A stretch of DNA of 64,000 bases from Gigaspora rosea (taxonomy: Eukaryota > Glomeromycota > Glomeromycetes > Diversisporales > Gigasporaceae): contig QKWP01000439.1 of assembly GCA_003550325.1 (NCBI GenBank), positions 1-64,000 of the forward strand, in the 5' to 3' direction. Made by a program: the position numbers and the translations under genes. Position 1 is the first letter of the stretch, and the number at the start of each line of letters is the position of its first letter. Positions 48,199 through 62,600 of this stretch are shown here, piece after piece. The notes beneath the pieces are model-generated. The model had not been told where the DNA came from, made no database searches, and saw only the letters and a program-made list of their open reading frames with translations.

Positions 48199-50369
48199 TA
48201 CTTCCCAAAAAAGTGAAAGTGAGTTTTTACAATATTCGGGTAGATTTAACATTGGCTACATTTTTTAATTATAAAAGGAGATTAATAAAAAATCGGGATA
48301 TTTAAAGAAAACTGTGTTAGGAGGTTTGTACATCATGAGATTACCCGATATAACTAACCAATCAGTTCACGAAATTTTGATTAACCAGGATCAGTCTAAA
48401 TGGATTTTCTAGGCTCCTTCTCCACCCTATACAGTAAGTCGAATTTTTTAAAGGAACAATAAATTTAATAGCACTTTATATGTACTATATACTATATATA
48501 ATCTTTATTTATCTAACTTATGAATGACATCATTAGTTGGAAGAAAGTGAGATTCTACTATTCTGCTAGGGCACTACTGAAACAGTGTTGTTGATTTAAA
48601 GAACGCACGATAAGAAATATTCTATGGTTGAAATCCAATATAAATAAAACCTCCTGTTGGTGAAAATTGAAGGATTTAAGAGAAAAAAAATGCTATCTTT
48701 AGAGTCATTGTAATCAAGGACATGCGCTAAAAAAATAAAAAATTCGGATGAAATTTAAATAGTGTTTGTTGAGGTCTTTGCTGACCACGTAAATCAAACC
48801 TATACAAAAGCTATATGCGGTATCATATGAAAATTATTCATAGAATATTTTTTTTGAGTTTAGGCATCAAATTGTAATTTATAAGCAAGGTAGATATTGT
48901 TAAGCCATAAAAAGAAGGGCAAGGGCGAGCAGGGGCGGCGGGACGAGAAAGCCAGACAAAGTCGGCTTTGCAGAGTTACTTTATCTTTATCCGGGAATTG
49001 TCTAAAGCTTGTAAGATTTCACGTGCGCTACTTGAATTTTAATCTATCATTTGAATCATAACTGCAAGGTTTAACTTATTTCTCGTAAGGCCGAAATTGC
49101 ATTAATTTTCCAAATCAATATATTAATTTGTGTGATAATGAAATTTGATGGGGTAGTCTTTTCACACTCGGACTAATTGCTTTGTTTTATCTCAAGCACA
49201 TTTTGACTACTGTAAAATAGCCATATAAAAGAACCTCCCGAATAATAGATCTAGACCTGAGTGCAGATCTTAGGATCTTCTTGATTGAAATATAATCCGT
49301 TTCAAACGTCTAGATTGCGAGTTATAAATGGAAAGTGTGTATGCGTTTTAAAATTTTTCTTTTTATGATGTAAATTCTCAGCCATGTACTACACCCGGGG
49401 TCTATTAAGAAATCTTAAAATTGGTAGAACATAACAGACCTGAGTCTTGCATATGGCTATTTATGGTAGTTATATTTTTCCGTCAACCAGATTTTATTCT
49501 GACACGAAAAAAAAAAGACTCGAATTAACCATAATCATTAAACAAAGAATTTAATAAGCCTATGTTAATGTACTGTACATACGGCATACGGATTAAATTT
49601 TTGTATATCATCCCAGATTATGTAAATGAATTATTAGTAAGATCTAGATTAATCAGATGTTGCGTTTACGCAAATAATAATTGATAATTAGTAAATTACT
49701 ATTGATAAGATTTACATTTGTCGAACCAATAAAGCAATTATTTTTTTTTAAATCATAGCTTTAGACTAGCTTTACATTGAAATAAAACGAAATGAAATGG
49801 TTCAGAATTAGCTAGTAGCAGAAATAAGAAGATTAAGAATCGAATTTGGGATTATGATGTCAAAGAAAGAAACGAAATAGGTGTATCTGGTAGCTTGTAT
49901 TTCATAAAGTAAAATTTTATGCAGATTAAGATGTAATTAATAAGTTATAAATAAAGGCATTGAAAAACTTGCTTGGAAATAAAATCAAAATTTTACTTCA
50001 AAAAAAAAAAAAAAACATGCAATATCTATTTTATTAAATAGACTATTCAAAGTCTAATTATGAACCCTCTATCATGATAATTTTTTTAATTAAACAATTT
50101 AAATGAACGAATCCAGTTTCGGATTGTTACAAGCTTATACTGCAATATGAAATTGACAAAAGTTTATATCCTGGTTGGTAATAAACTTTATTTCTTTGGA
50201 GGCTGTGCAGCAGATAATACTGCCAGTAATGACCAAATGGCATAACATAAAACCAAAAGCGTTGTAAGGTAGGAATAGGTTTTGACCTATTCCCGTACCT
50301 ACAGAAGTACCACCTATACCACCTCAAACTACAACACTACCTAAATCTACACAAACATTCCCTCCACCC

Positions 50370-51150
50370 TCTATCCTGCGAATATTTGGGTGATTATGAA
50401 CAAACGTTTTCAATACATCTCATTCGAATACTACTTCGGGTGATTATGAAGAATTTACGATTAAATATATGAACAAACTTTTTCAATACATCTCATTCGA
50501 ATACTACTTCGAGTGATTATGAAGAATTCACGATTAAATATATTGAACAAATTTTTCAATACATCACTTTCGAATACCGCTTCGAATGATTATGAAGATT
50601 CACAATTAATTATATGAACAAACTTTTTCAATACATCACTTTCGAATACTACTTCGGGTGATTATGAAGAATTCAATACAGTCAGACCATCCTAAATGCA
50701 ACCTTTCTAAATGCATAATCTCTCTAAATGCATAACCTCTCTAAATGCATAACCCCTCTAAATGTATGACTTGACTTGATCCCAACTCATATGTTACTTA
50801 TAGATTTTTACCTCCCTAAATGCAATACCTCGCTAAATGCTAGGTTTTTTATTGGCCCCTCGCTATGCATTTAGGGAGGTCTGACTGTATATTGAACAAA
50901 TTTTTTCAATACATCACTTTCGAATACTACTTCGGGTGATTATATGCTAAATCATATGTTAGCCAATATAATACTCATGCTTATGGGGGAACTCAAAGAA
51001 TGCAACTCTTTAATATTGAAAAACAAGATGGTAAAAGCTTTGGATGAGCGAAGAGTGTGTAATATTTGTTGAAATAAATATATCAACAAACTTTTTCAAT
51101 ACATCTCTTTCGAATACTACTTCGAGTGATTATAAAGAATTCAGATCAAA
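50370..51150 (+). repeat. ~70-75-bp minisatellite with CGAATACTACTTCG hairpins (copy B)
   Basis: Counterpart of 7620-8520 with fewer units. It lacks the local duplication that A has after its MITE. Confidence 0.75.
50689..50887. mobile_element. Tc1/mariner-type MITE in copy B
   Basis: Same element as 7929-8137, 199 bp, with TA on each side (50687-50688 and 50888-50889). Its position in the minisatellite is the same in both copies. Confidence 0.8.
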
Positions 51151-51617
51151 TATATCAATGGAAGTAGTATAGCATCTTGATTTATTATGAGGAGAGATTA
51201 ACAAACAGAATTATTCTTGTTAACAATAATGAAGTGTGGTATCTTGATTTATCAAAACGAGAGATTATTTGTGTTCCGACCTATTTGAGAAATTACACCT
51301 CAACAATGAATTGCATTAGTATATAATTTTGGTAGTGCTTCTGCTGAATCTTGAAAATTCTTTTGTTTATTTTGTTGTTGAAATAACTTTTATCTCAATT
51401 ATACAAAATTTTACATTAATTCATCAATCAATATAGACATTTATCTTAAGATTCGTTATGTAAAGATAAATTGAATTTAACAGTTCTTTTATTTTATTTA
51501 TTGAAGTGTAAACTGTTATAACTACTGTAGAAAAAAAATTTTATTTTAGAAATTTTAATTTAGAAAAAAAAGCCTAAATAGGTGAAAAAAAATTATGCCG
51601 CATTTAAATTAAGTAGA

Positions 51618-51735
51618 TAAGCAATTTAAGAGATCTTTAATTATGATTTTTATTTTTAATAAGCAATTTAAGAGTATTTTATTACTATTATGTATTTTTA
51701 ATAAGCAATTTAAGAGATCTTTAATTATGATTTAA
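51618..51735 (+). repeat. ~42-bp tandem repeat, three units (copy B)
   Basis: Counterpart of 9005-9125, with the same number and order of units. Confidence 0.7.
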
Positions 51736-54700
51736 CTATTATGAATTTTTAAGGATTTAATAAAAAAATTTTTAAATAAGAAACTTAAATATTGATACCT
51801 GAGATAATGAGTGCAAAATAATATGAGAATTTGGTACATGTATATTCGATTTTGAATTATCTATTAACTTATATATTTTTGATCGATTTATGAGAAACTT
51901 TATTGAAAGCAGAAATACATATACCGGTATATCGTTTTCAATGAATAAAATTCTTTACATTATTCTACTATTAGCATAAATTGAAGTATTCTGTAACTAT
52001 GTAAATTTAATCTAAGTTTGATAACTTATAAAAATCTTTATTTTTTGATAACTTAGTGTAAATTAGCTACCCGATGCATAAATATCGGAGTAGAATTTTG
52101 CCGAATCGGTGATGGCTTTCGTGATTTAATGTGCGATAACGTACGCGATTTGTAATAATGCATTTACACGTAGTTAATTTCGATTAATATTGGCCAGTTA
52201 TATTCAAGGAAATTAAGTTTTTCCTAAATAAAATAGATGATTATAAGTCGTAGATAATAAAGATGAGTGGGGCAATTTTACATGTAGATGCAATTGCCAC
52301 AGTCGTGTGAATTAAACCGGGTTGCACCTATGTAACGATACGATTATCTTATCGAGCTTTATCCAGTTTAATTTATTTAGTTAGATTTTAACAATTTTAA
52401 GACTTTTGATGATGAAACTTAAGCTTCTTTGTTGTAATTTTACGGTAAGTTTCGGTAAATTAGTTTTCACATAATTTCATAATTTGTAATTTTGAACACA
52501 AGATATGTAATTTATGAGTTCGAATTTTAGATTATTAAGGAGTTACAATCCGAATCATATATTTAAATCAAATGGTTTAATAATTCTGGCCGAACTTTTG
52601 TAAAATTATACTTTATATGGCGACACATATAAGATTTTAACCTTCGGAACATAACCTTATTGATCAATATATTTAACTAATGGGTAGATTATCTTAAGTT
52701 AAAGTTAGCGCTTTTAAATTTTTCCGATCACATATAGTCATGCAGTGTAATGTTTTTTCCCTTCTGTAAACATATTGCATAATATTTATTTACCGTATTT
52801 GTTTAGATCCTTGCAATACGTATCTTGAAAAAGGTGAGATATTAAAGCCAAGCCTTGTACGAACGTAAATGTGACGGTCTGATAATGTTACTAATCAAAC
52901 TCATATTTTACTAATCAAATAAAATTATACAGCATTCCGTTCGTGGCTTAATTCGACAATGTTGCTGCAGCTACTTTTTTAGTAATAGTATACAACAAGA
53001 ATAATAAAAAATATCCGAATATACAGTTGATCACTGCCATTGTGAATTTTTTTAAATTCCTCACCATTCAATTGTGGTGATTGACTTGACTTATTGACTT
53101 AAATGAAAATGGATCTACGATTTTATCATGAGATTTAATGAATTTGCAGGAGTTCAAAGTTCCGGTTATAAATTAAAATAATGATTAACATCATATGGTG
53201 AAATCGTCTAAAAACATCCAAAATTGTACGTAACTCCTGAGCATTCTGAAAATTGCAAGCATATATGAATATCTTTATAATCCTATATAAGATCTTCAAA
53301 AATTACGTTTTTTTTTTTTTTTAAAGTTCTTATATGTCAAGAAGATCTGACTTAAAAAAGAGGAATTTTCAAAGATTAACAATCAGCAAGATTAAGTTTT
53401 ATTAGTTGTATTCTCATCATTGCCTGGAATCCTGAGTGACTGCACCAATTTCTATTTTCATGTGATTAACAAATTTAAGTATGATGGTCGTCAAATGATT
53501 GCCGTTCATTTCCCAATAAATTGTCACACAGGTGATGTCGAGTAGGGGAGATGACCATTTTCACTACCGTATCTTGATCTACTGAGGGGTTATGAAATTA
53601 AAGATAAGAATATTCAAAGCCTCAATTGTGTTTAATCGGGCATGAAAATTTGTGATTTTTCAATATCAATAATAAGGAAACATTAGTTCAAATTTCTAAA
53701 ACTCCTTACTAGTAGACCCATAAATATGGTGATTATAATCGATAATTTAATTTATTTTTGTTAAATTTATTATATATTGAAACAGTACTATAAATTTATA
53801 TTATTACTTTATTTTTAAAAATTTTTTATTGTATTTCCATATTTGTGTAATCCGAAACTATCCGCCTAACATTTTCCATTCTTGTATTATAGTATTTATT
53901 TAGTTATGCATAGCCACCTAAATCCATACGCCACTATCATATAGGTATCGTAGTAGCACAGGCATTTACAAATTGAATTGCTGTAAACGAATATCAGATA
54001 CATAATTTTGATAATTTTTTTGGGGAGCATACATACATACGTACGTACCTACGAAAATTGTCAATAAAATCGTGTTAGAGTTAGGATTAGGATTATAATA
54101 ACTTAATGCCTAATAATAAAATCTCACAAGGAACATTTTAATTAGCGGCCTTCTAATTAAATTTGAATAATTTTTAATTTCTTTGTAATAGAGTGGTTTC
54201 ATTTCGATTATTTACTCACGTTTGAAATGAATAATTTATTTTTAGGTGCGCTAGTGGTTTATTACAATTTAGCATGACTATATTTGTATGTTACAGCACA
54301 AGTACAGTTGCGTAATATTTAATGCTGTGCAAAACCAATACGGTCACATAATTCATACTATTATATTCAAATATATAGTTATAAAAAAATTTCATGCCAC
54401 TAAATAAATTAACTCATATGAAATGAACCTAAAAAATAGGATATAATAAAAAATAATAAATGTATAAAACTAGGACAGTTAATCATTTTGGTCTAAAATA
54501 AAATTTGTATGTTAAATATATCAACATATAAAAACCGACTTAATAATTGGATTAGTCGAAATATTAATATATTAAACAATAGAATAATACTTTATTTAAT
54601 AAATTACTAATTCAATGAAGTTTAATTAAATAAGTTATATACTTTGCATATTGTATTTTATATAAGCCATGGATTAATTTATGTTAGTTTTAAGGAAGCT

Positions 54701-54777
54701 CGCTCAACATACATTTCACAGTCATAAAATTTTCAACATTGAAAAAAACCTTTTTTTATTATTTCATTATTCAACAT

Positions 54778-54828
54778 TATGTCAATAATATGTCAATAAT
54801 ATGTCAATAATATGTCAATAATATATCA
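54778..54828 (+). repeat. 13-bp tandem repeat TATGTCAATAA (copy B)
   Basis: Counterpart of 13130-13170 with one additional unit. Confidence 0.75.
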
Positions 54829-56689
54829 AAATAGGTGTTAAATTATTTATCATCGTTACAATTATCGTCACCGCAATTTGAATAACCCCCCTGTGCAGGT
54901 TCTGGCTAATTTCGGATGGCTCAACAAATATATCAAAAAAAAAATATCCGACAAATTAAAATAGTCAGATCATCCAACGGATTTTTTTAACAGATCCAAG
55001 ATTTAACGTTAAGGAATTTATATGCTGATTAGGAAAATGCAATTATCCGACAGCTAATTATGGTTGTACTTACTAATTAGTTATTTTGTTAAGAACAATC
55101 ATCATATATCACTAAATAATGCTGTTATTTTATGATACACTGCTAATCCTTGTTTATTTGGCCATAAAATTTGGTGTCATCATTCAAGATCCTTCAGGAC
55201 CCTGAGATGATATATTAAATCTTCGGATAATAAATTATCTATAAAAAATCATATTTACTGAATAACTACTAACAAAATAAAGTTAAAAGAGATCATCACA
55301 CGAAATTAAATTAAATATTGATCATCAATTTCAAATTCAACATTAATGATCAATGTTAACCCCAAAAAAAATTTTTGGACCTCAGATCTAGATTGATAAT
55401 GCGTCGATCCCATCTTTTCCACTTCGATACATATATACAATCAGATTCTTTAAATGCACACTCTTGAGACCACACTTAAACAATGATCATTTAAGAAAAA
55501 GTAACATTTATTGAAATCAAGTACATATTTAGGTAAGAGTTTGAATGCGCATTTAGAGAGGATGCGCGCTTTTAGGGGTACAATTAGAGGGGTCGGATTG
55601 TAAAATGAAATTAAATAGTAAAAATTCATGAACTATTCTCATACTATCATACAATCGTTATCTTGAATGACGATTATTAAATTGCCTAATAAAATTTTAT
55701 TAAATACTTAAAGGCATAATAGTTTTATTACACTTAAGATCTACTTATTTTGAATCATTCTTAGAAAATTTATTTATAATTTATTGTTATTTATAACATT
55801 TTCCTTATTTGTTTTTAAACGTACCGTGTTAGCACACACGGGATCGTCATGAGATACTATTTATTAAACATAATTCTTTTCTACCTACTTATAAACTTTT
55901 CATTTTCTAAATTAAGTTCAGTACAAGGCCACGTAAGCTCACCAAACTACATAGAAATACCATATTATAATTTCTTCTTTTCAAGGAAAATTTTCTATTT
56001 TTATCAATAACTGTTTACATTTCAATAAAGGACTATTAATCTAGTCATCATTATTAAGATTAAATGTATATATTAATGAATTAATTGTAGAATTAAATGT
56101 AAAATTTGGTGTATTCGGTATAAATGTGATAAGATAAGCCACTGACAAAATAAACAAAGGAATCCTCAAGATTAACAGAAACACTACCAAAATTATACCC
56201 TACTGGCATTTCAATAGAATTATACTGTTAAGATGTAATTTCTCAAATGGGCCGTAACAAGAATAATCTCTCTTTCTGATAAATCAAGATACCATACTTC
56301 ATTACTGGCAATAAGAATAATCCTGCCAGTTAATCTTTTCTCCTGATAAATCAAGAAACTATACTTCATTACTGGCAGTATTATCTCCTGCCCAGTCTCC
56401 AAAAGAAATAAAGCTTATTACCAACCAGAGTATAAGCTTGTCCGAATTAAGGACGTACTTTGAACCAAAATTTGAAACATTTCGCCAGGAGGAATTTTAA
56501 TTTCGCAGTATAAGTCTGCAATGCTCCGAAAATGATTTTGCTCATTTAAATTGTTTAATTTAAAAATTATCAAAATAAAGGGTACAGAATTAAGCTTTGA
56601 GTAATATATTCAATTAAAAATAGGTGGAATTTATATTTTTTTTCAAAGTACAGTCATCCTACTTTATAATCATCAACTAGGTTGATTAA

Positions 56690-56912
56690 AAAAAGTGCTT
56701 ATAAAGAGGCATATTTTTTTAAAAAGTGCTTTTAAGAAGTTGCTTATAAAAAGTATATTTTTTAAAAAAAGTGCTTATAAAGAAGTGTACTTATAAAGAG
56801 GCATATATTTGAAAAAAATGCTTATAAAGAAATGTACTTATAAGGAGGCATATTTTTGAAAAAAAGTGGTTCTTATAAAAAATTATGCTTATAAAGAGCA
56901 TATTGTCATAAA
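56690..56912 (+). repeat. GTGCTTATAAAGAGGCATAT short tandem array (copy B)
   Basis: Counterpart of 18930-19160 with the same unit order. Single-base differences are scattered. Confidence 0.7.
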
Positions 56913-58830
56913 GTTAATAATAATTTGTTTTAAAAACAAGAGTCTTGAATGTAAATTGTTTAAAAGACTTACTTTATTCCCAATCCAACCAAGTATTCAA
57001 ATGCATATCTTTATATCTTTTTTTAAGCTACACGAAATTTTATTCATGAAACATGAGCTAGCGGTAATCTCATTTCGTTTTTTTCTTTGAAATTCTTAAT
57101 TTTAAATTCAATTCTTGTGTAATTTCAATGTAAAGTTAGTCCAAAATTTCATTTCAAACAAAATAATTGCTTTATTAGTTGACAAATGTAAATCAATATC
57201 GATAGTAATTTACTAATTGATGTTGCGCGTGATGTAATAATATTCAAACGTAACATCTGACTAAACAGGAATTGACTTAACTAAATCATTTACATAATCT
57301 GGATTTGCAATTGGACGTACAAAAATTATACTAAAATTCCAATCATACGAATATCTGATTTTTTTTAAATAGTATTTTGTAAGCATATATATTACTGTAT
57401 AACAATATACAGTACATAATATTTTGTTAGGGAGCCCTTTTAAAAAAATCGGATTATAAGTGACATTCCCTTAATATAGACTTGTTAAATTCCATAAGGC
57501 AAATCCTTTTCATACTGGAAAAGAACAGGCAGTAGGGAATGTAACTTTACTTTTAAGAAATATTCTTTATAATCCTGTAATCTGCACAATAGAATACAAT
57601 CATGTTTCCTAATTTACTGTACATTTCTATATTATACTGCTTTATTATATACTCCGTAAATACCAATTAGTAGAATAAGTTTGAGATAAAAAAAAAGTAT
57701 TTAGTCTAATAAAAAAAAAACCCCCCGCCTAAACCAATAAATGAATAGTGTAACACTATCAAAAATAATTAGTTCAAAAAACTATCGTATACACGTAGTA
57801 AATGGTTTTGTAAATTAAAATGTTCGGATGAAGTAATCGCCGTTTTATGCTAACCCGACCTAGCCTAGTTTTTCGTCCGGCCCCTCTAAACTCATAAAAA
57901 ATTTAATAATTAATTTTCATAGAATGTTGCATATAACTGATAATGTAGTTTTGTTATAGTTATCGTTTACATAGTTAGCAAATACTTCATAATTAGATTG
58001 TCTCTGGATATCTGATATAGCATTTCTCTCTTGTATCTTTCCATTAATGTATTTCTATCGAAATTTATTTATATTGAATTGCAAAAGTAAAACATTCTAA
58101 GAAGTCTAACACTTTTTTATTGAACTAACAACACAGATTCCCGGTGGGGCCTTCGTATAACTAGCTAGAATAGTGGGACTTAAACTTTCTTCCGACTATC
58201 GACACTCGTTGATCAGATGTTTAACGATTACGCGTCATCATTGAGTACTGAGTACGCGCCATCTAATATATCCTAATATGGTCAATGATTGTATGATTAT
58301 CGTTATATGATATATTATGAATATATTGTGTGCGACTTAATCGACTAAATTAGTCGATCCTTAAAATTCGGCAACTATTTATACCAGTACAGCAGTACGA
58401 TCACATGTGTCACATGAAATATGGGGGTTGATGGAAAAATCATGGGGCGGAGTTAATCAAAATGTTCAGTGCGGTCGACCGGGTCGACCTTTTTTGTTAG
58501 AACAATTTTTTATGATCAGAATTAGTCTTCATATCTATATCAAATGTGTTGAAAGCTCATCAGGTCATTCCTTGCTAAAATTCTAATGATACTAAATTAT
58601 TTAGTTTTTTATTCGTTTTGTATTTGAGAAATAGCACTTTAGTACTTTATGTTGATTAATTCTATACAACCGAACATACAGAACATTTCCGCTCCTTACA
58701 TTGCTTATTTGCCAATCTATCATCTAAATTAGTCAACTAATGAATATCTGCATTGCTGTAAACTATTAGTTTATTATTAATCAATTTCTTAACTTGAAAT
58801 ATGCTTTATAAGAGAATCACTTCTTTAATT

Positions 58831-58916
58831 GACCGAGCCAGCCACAAAGGTGAAGGCTGAGGGTCGACCGCTCATCGACCCGGCCGCTGGGTCAGGGCAT
58901 ATCGCTATATTGGGGA
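58831..58916 (+). other. Conserved GC-rich hairpin island (copy B)
   Basis: GACCGAGCCAGCC pairs with GGCTGAGGGTC (58831-58864), GACCC..GGGTC forms a second stem (58877-58893), and a CATATC..GATATG arm follows. Compare with 22138-22225. The stems are kept despite several base and length differences. Confidence 0.5.
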
Positions 58917-59111
58917 TATGTTGGTTTTCCAAATTCTTCTTTCTATAGGAGTAATGCTTTCATTTATACATACGTCAAACATCTAAGCTACCAAGTTACA
59001 TCAAATTTTAACAATTTTTCTTTAAAAAAAAACATACCAGAAATTTTGAATACATCGGCGTATTAATGATGAGTCGGGTAATGTTTGATTTGCACAAATA
59101 TTCATAATAAA

Positions 59112-59340
59112 TGTCACGGCTGATGCTGAAGTTGGCTGATGCTGAAGCTCAGGGGTCTCGATTGGAAACTATAAGCCCTGCTAAAATCCACATATACTCT
59201 ATAAATATAAAATCTACACCTAAACCCTACCCTAACCCTATAAAACAAAAGCGAAAAAAACATCCAAAAAAAATTTTTAAATTTTATATCAAAATAGGTC
59301 AAAGCTTCAGCATCAGCCAACTTCAGCATCAGCCGTGACA
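59112..59340. mobile_element. 229-bp MITE with perfect 38-bp tandem-repeat ends
   Basis: Both TIRs (59112-59149 and 59303-59340) are identical over 38 bp. Each contains GGCTGATGCTGAAG twice in tandem after TGTCAC. ATAAA flanks both sides (59107-59111 and 59341-59345), a likely 5-bp duplication. Copy A has the empty site near 22415. Two 75-codon frames on opposite strands (59111 and 59341) start and end with the same peptides because of the TIR symmetry, so they are artefacts. Confidence 0.9.
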
Positions 59341-59440
59341 ATAAATAAGTTTACCTAATTGTCTATAAATGGTTTTTATTTTTAATTTTCTAGCAGTGAT
59401 ATTCATTGTGAAAATTCTGTTAATTGCCAATGGCCATGTT

Positions 59441-59608
59441 GCGCCTGAAGTTGACACTGCCTGAAGTTATAACTTCAGGTGCCTGAAATTACACTTGACT
59501 GAAATTAGCCCCTGAAATTAGATCATCTTGCACGCGTTAGCAGGTAATTTTAGGCAAGTGTAACTTCAAGTGCTTGAAGTTACAACTTAAAGCAAATGCT
59601 AACTTCAT
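59441..59608. repeat. Inverted CTGAAGTT repeat cluster (copy B)
   Basis: Counterpart of 22507-22672 and highly similar, including CTGAAGTTATAACTTCAG. Confidence 0.6.
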
Positions 59609-62600
59609 GATCAACAGAATCTAGACAAGTCGAATAATCGGCAAACAATAACGTGACCGATAATTTAGTTCAGCGAGAAAAAGAACACCATTATATTTAT
59701 TTTTATTCATAAAAACTTTTTTGAATAGATTTTTTTATTTGACACATTTAAACTATTAAAGTTTAGTATAATTTACTGTTACACATATGTATACATTATT
59801 GGCAAAATTGGTAAAAAATGGTAATTTAGCAAATGAACACGTGCCACTCCACGGAAAATGTAGCCTTACCGTATTCGCCAATTTTTGCCAAATGGTTCGT
59901 AGGGAGTTATTGACAGTTTTTTATTTGAATAAATGTTTACATCGTGACACATGGAAAAAAATAACAAATAATTTCATAATAATATGAGTTTTACGGATAA
60001 ATATCTATTAATTTTCATTTTTATTCGTAATTACATTGATTAATATAACCACCTTTATTAATCCATGGTATATTTAATTTACTTAAACTGGCAGCATTTA
60101 ATGTTTATTTAATTTCACGGTTTATCTCTTAGCTGTTAGTTTTGTATTAAGTTATAATTGTAACTATAACGTAGTTTTGATGAGTCTAATTTTTACAGAG
60201 GTGGAATTATTGTTAGTTGCATACTATCTAAATTTTTTTCTAAAATCTGGTTTCGTGCGACAATGTCGCACTTATTTAGTAATAATGTAACAAAATAATA
60301 ATAAGAATATCTGAGATACAGTTTATCCTATTCATCACATAGGGTTAGAGTTAGTATTTGATTAGTTGCAGATATATATTATAAGTAAATTGTCACGCTT
60401 TGTGATGAACATTATCGATCAAATAAATTCAACTCTTTTTTTTTTTAAAAGAAAACCTTTTTTCAAATTCATCACTACTTTATAATATGAATATCTTGAT
60501 CTACTGAGGGGATTAGGATTAAAAGATAAAAAGATTAAAAATCTGATTTGTGCTTCTAAAGTTTGAAATCAGGCATAAAATTAGTAATCTTCAATAATAA
60601 AAGAACATTAATTCAAATTTGTCTGAAAATGAAACAAGATTGATATATTATTATTGACAAAATACATCTTCTGTTTTTATCAAAGAAGAAGATTTCCGAA
60701 TTTCAATTCTAAAGCCCCTTACTGTAGTTCTATTTCCTATTTATCATACATATAGTGATCATGATCGATAAAAATTTGTAAGCTTAGTCAAGTCAATTTT
60801 CTTAATACGGCTAAATCAGCTTAGTCAATTGAAATTAAAGGTTTATTTTATTTATTTGATTAAAGTTAGATTAGCGGTTAAGGTTCGGGCGAAGGCATAG
60901 TTTGTACCAAAATTTCACAAAGATCCTTTTTGTTAGAATCCCAAAGACGGTTTTATAAATAAAATTTTAAGTTGTTATATGTACTGTGTTTAATACTCTA
61001 ATGTATTAATAGAAATAGTCTTTCTTATATACTGCATTAATATAATTTATTATACTTATATTCTTATAATGCCTATTTATTTTTTTCTTGTAAATTTTCG
61101 AGACTATTCTTATAATATTTATTTATATAAAAAGTCAACTAATGCCAGGAAACACCACATACTCACTAGATTGCCATCATCATAATGACATCTTGCGTTA
61201 AATTATTTATGTATTAGTAACTAATCATATTACGGCAAGGCTTTAGCATCTACATATTCGGCAAATAAATATTACGTAACATGTTTACAAAGGGAAAAAA
61301 CATTACCTGCATGACTATTTATAATAAAGGTGATCAGGAAAAATTTAAAAGCGGTAACATTTAATATTTAAAAGATAATCTATTAACTAAATATACTGAC
61401 CAATAGGTGATGTTGCAACAATTAAAATCCTTCAATACATGTGTAATTATTATTCCGTTATAAATTAACAAAGCTTTACAAAAGTTCGGCCGGTATTATT
61501 GAATTGAATATATTATTTAGGCTTAATTCAAACTACATATCATGTGTTCAAACTTACAAATTACGTGAAAACAAATTTACCGAAACTTACAACGAAATTA
61601 CAACAAAGAAGCTTTAAGTTTCATTTGCAAAAATCTACCATGTTAGATTATAAAAGTATTCTAACTGAATAAAGGTAATTCTATCATTATATAGGTGCAA
61701 CTCGTAATTAACACGGCTAAAGAAATTGAATCTAGCTCAAATTCTAGATGTAATATCGCCCCATTCATGATGTTACTGCTTAAACCGTAACTAGTTAATA
61801 TGTTGTAACTAATTACAACTATCATTGGGACGATTCACCTGCATAACTAATATGGTCTCATGATGTGGTTTGCAGCTTATAATCATCTCTTTTATCTAGG
61901 AAAAAACCAATCTCTTGAATATAACTAGCTAATAATAATCGAGATTAACTATGTAAATTCACCATTACAAATCATCAATTAATTAGATCGTCTGATTCGG
62001 AAAAATTCTACCCGATACTTATTTATCGAACAGCTATTGTACCGATAGTGGAGTAATATAAAGAATTTCTATGTATCGAAAACGTATATAAAGCTTTGTA
62101 TCCCTACCTTCAATGAAACTTCTCAGATTTCGATCTTAAATATAAGTTTGTAGATAATTCAAAATCGAAGGCAACTTATATATATATATGTTTCGAATTC
62201 TCATGCTATTGCTCAATCGTTATCTAAGATATTTATTATCTTAAATTTCTTGATAAAAGTTTATTGAATTCTTAAACGCAGAAAGTTATATTACACTTAA
62301 TGATTTGTTAAATTTCTTAATTCAAATTGACTACCTTAAACCCTATTTATGATTAATGCCTATATTATTTTCTTTATGCCTTCTTAAACATAATTCTTTT
62401 CCACCTACTTATAAGCTTCTTTTTTTTTTAAAAAAAAAACTAAAATTACTTCCACTAAAAACATAACTTTCCTATAATTACCTAATTATTTACATACTAT
62501 TAAGTAATGCGAAAAAAAAACTATAGTATTATGAATTATTAAGATACATGATTTTTAAGAACATTACTATGCGTTGCGATGTCTATTTCCATTGAAAACC

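Noticed and set aside
7341-50327. Conserved 66-codon minus-strand frame in both copies (7341-7541 and 50127-50327)
   Set aside because: About ten residue differences are nearly all amino-acid-changing, there is no recognisable domain, and the frame lies in a repeated AT-rich module.
56220-56402. 60-codon minus-strand frame with an internal repeat of LIYQEK / LDLSE type
   Set aside because: It mirrors the DNA doublet TGATAAATCAAG..ACTTCATTACTGGCA found in every M module, including places where no frame is open.
59111-59341. Two 75-codon frames on opposite strands with identical ends
   Set aside because: The identity is caused by the perfect inverted repeats of the MITE, not by protein homology.
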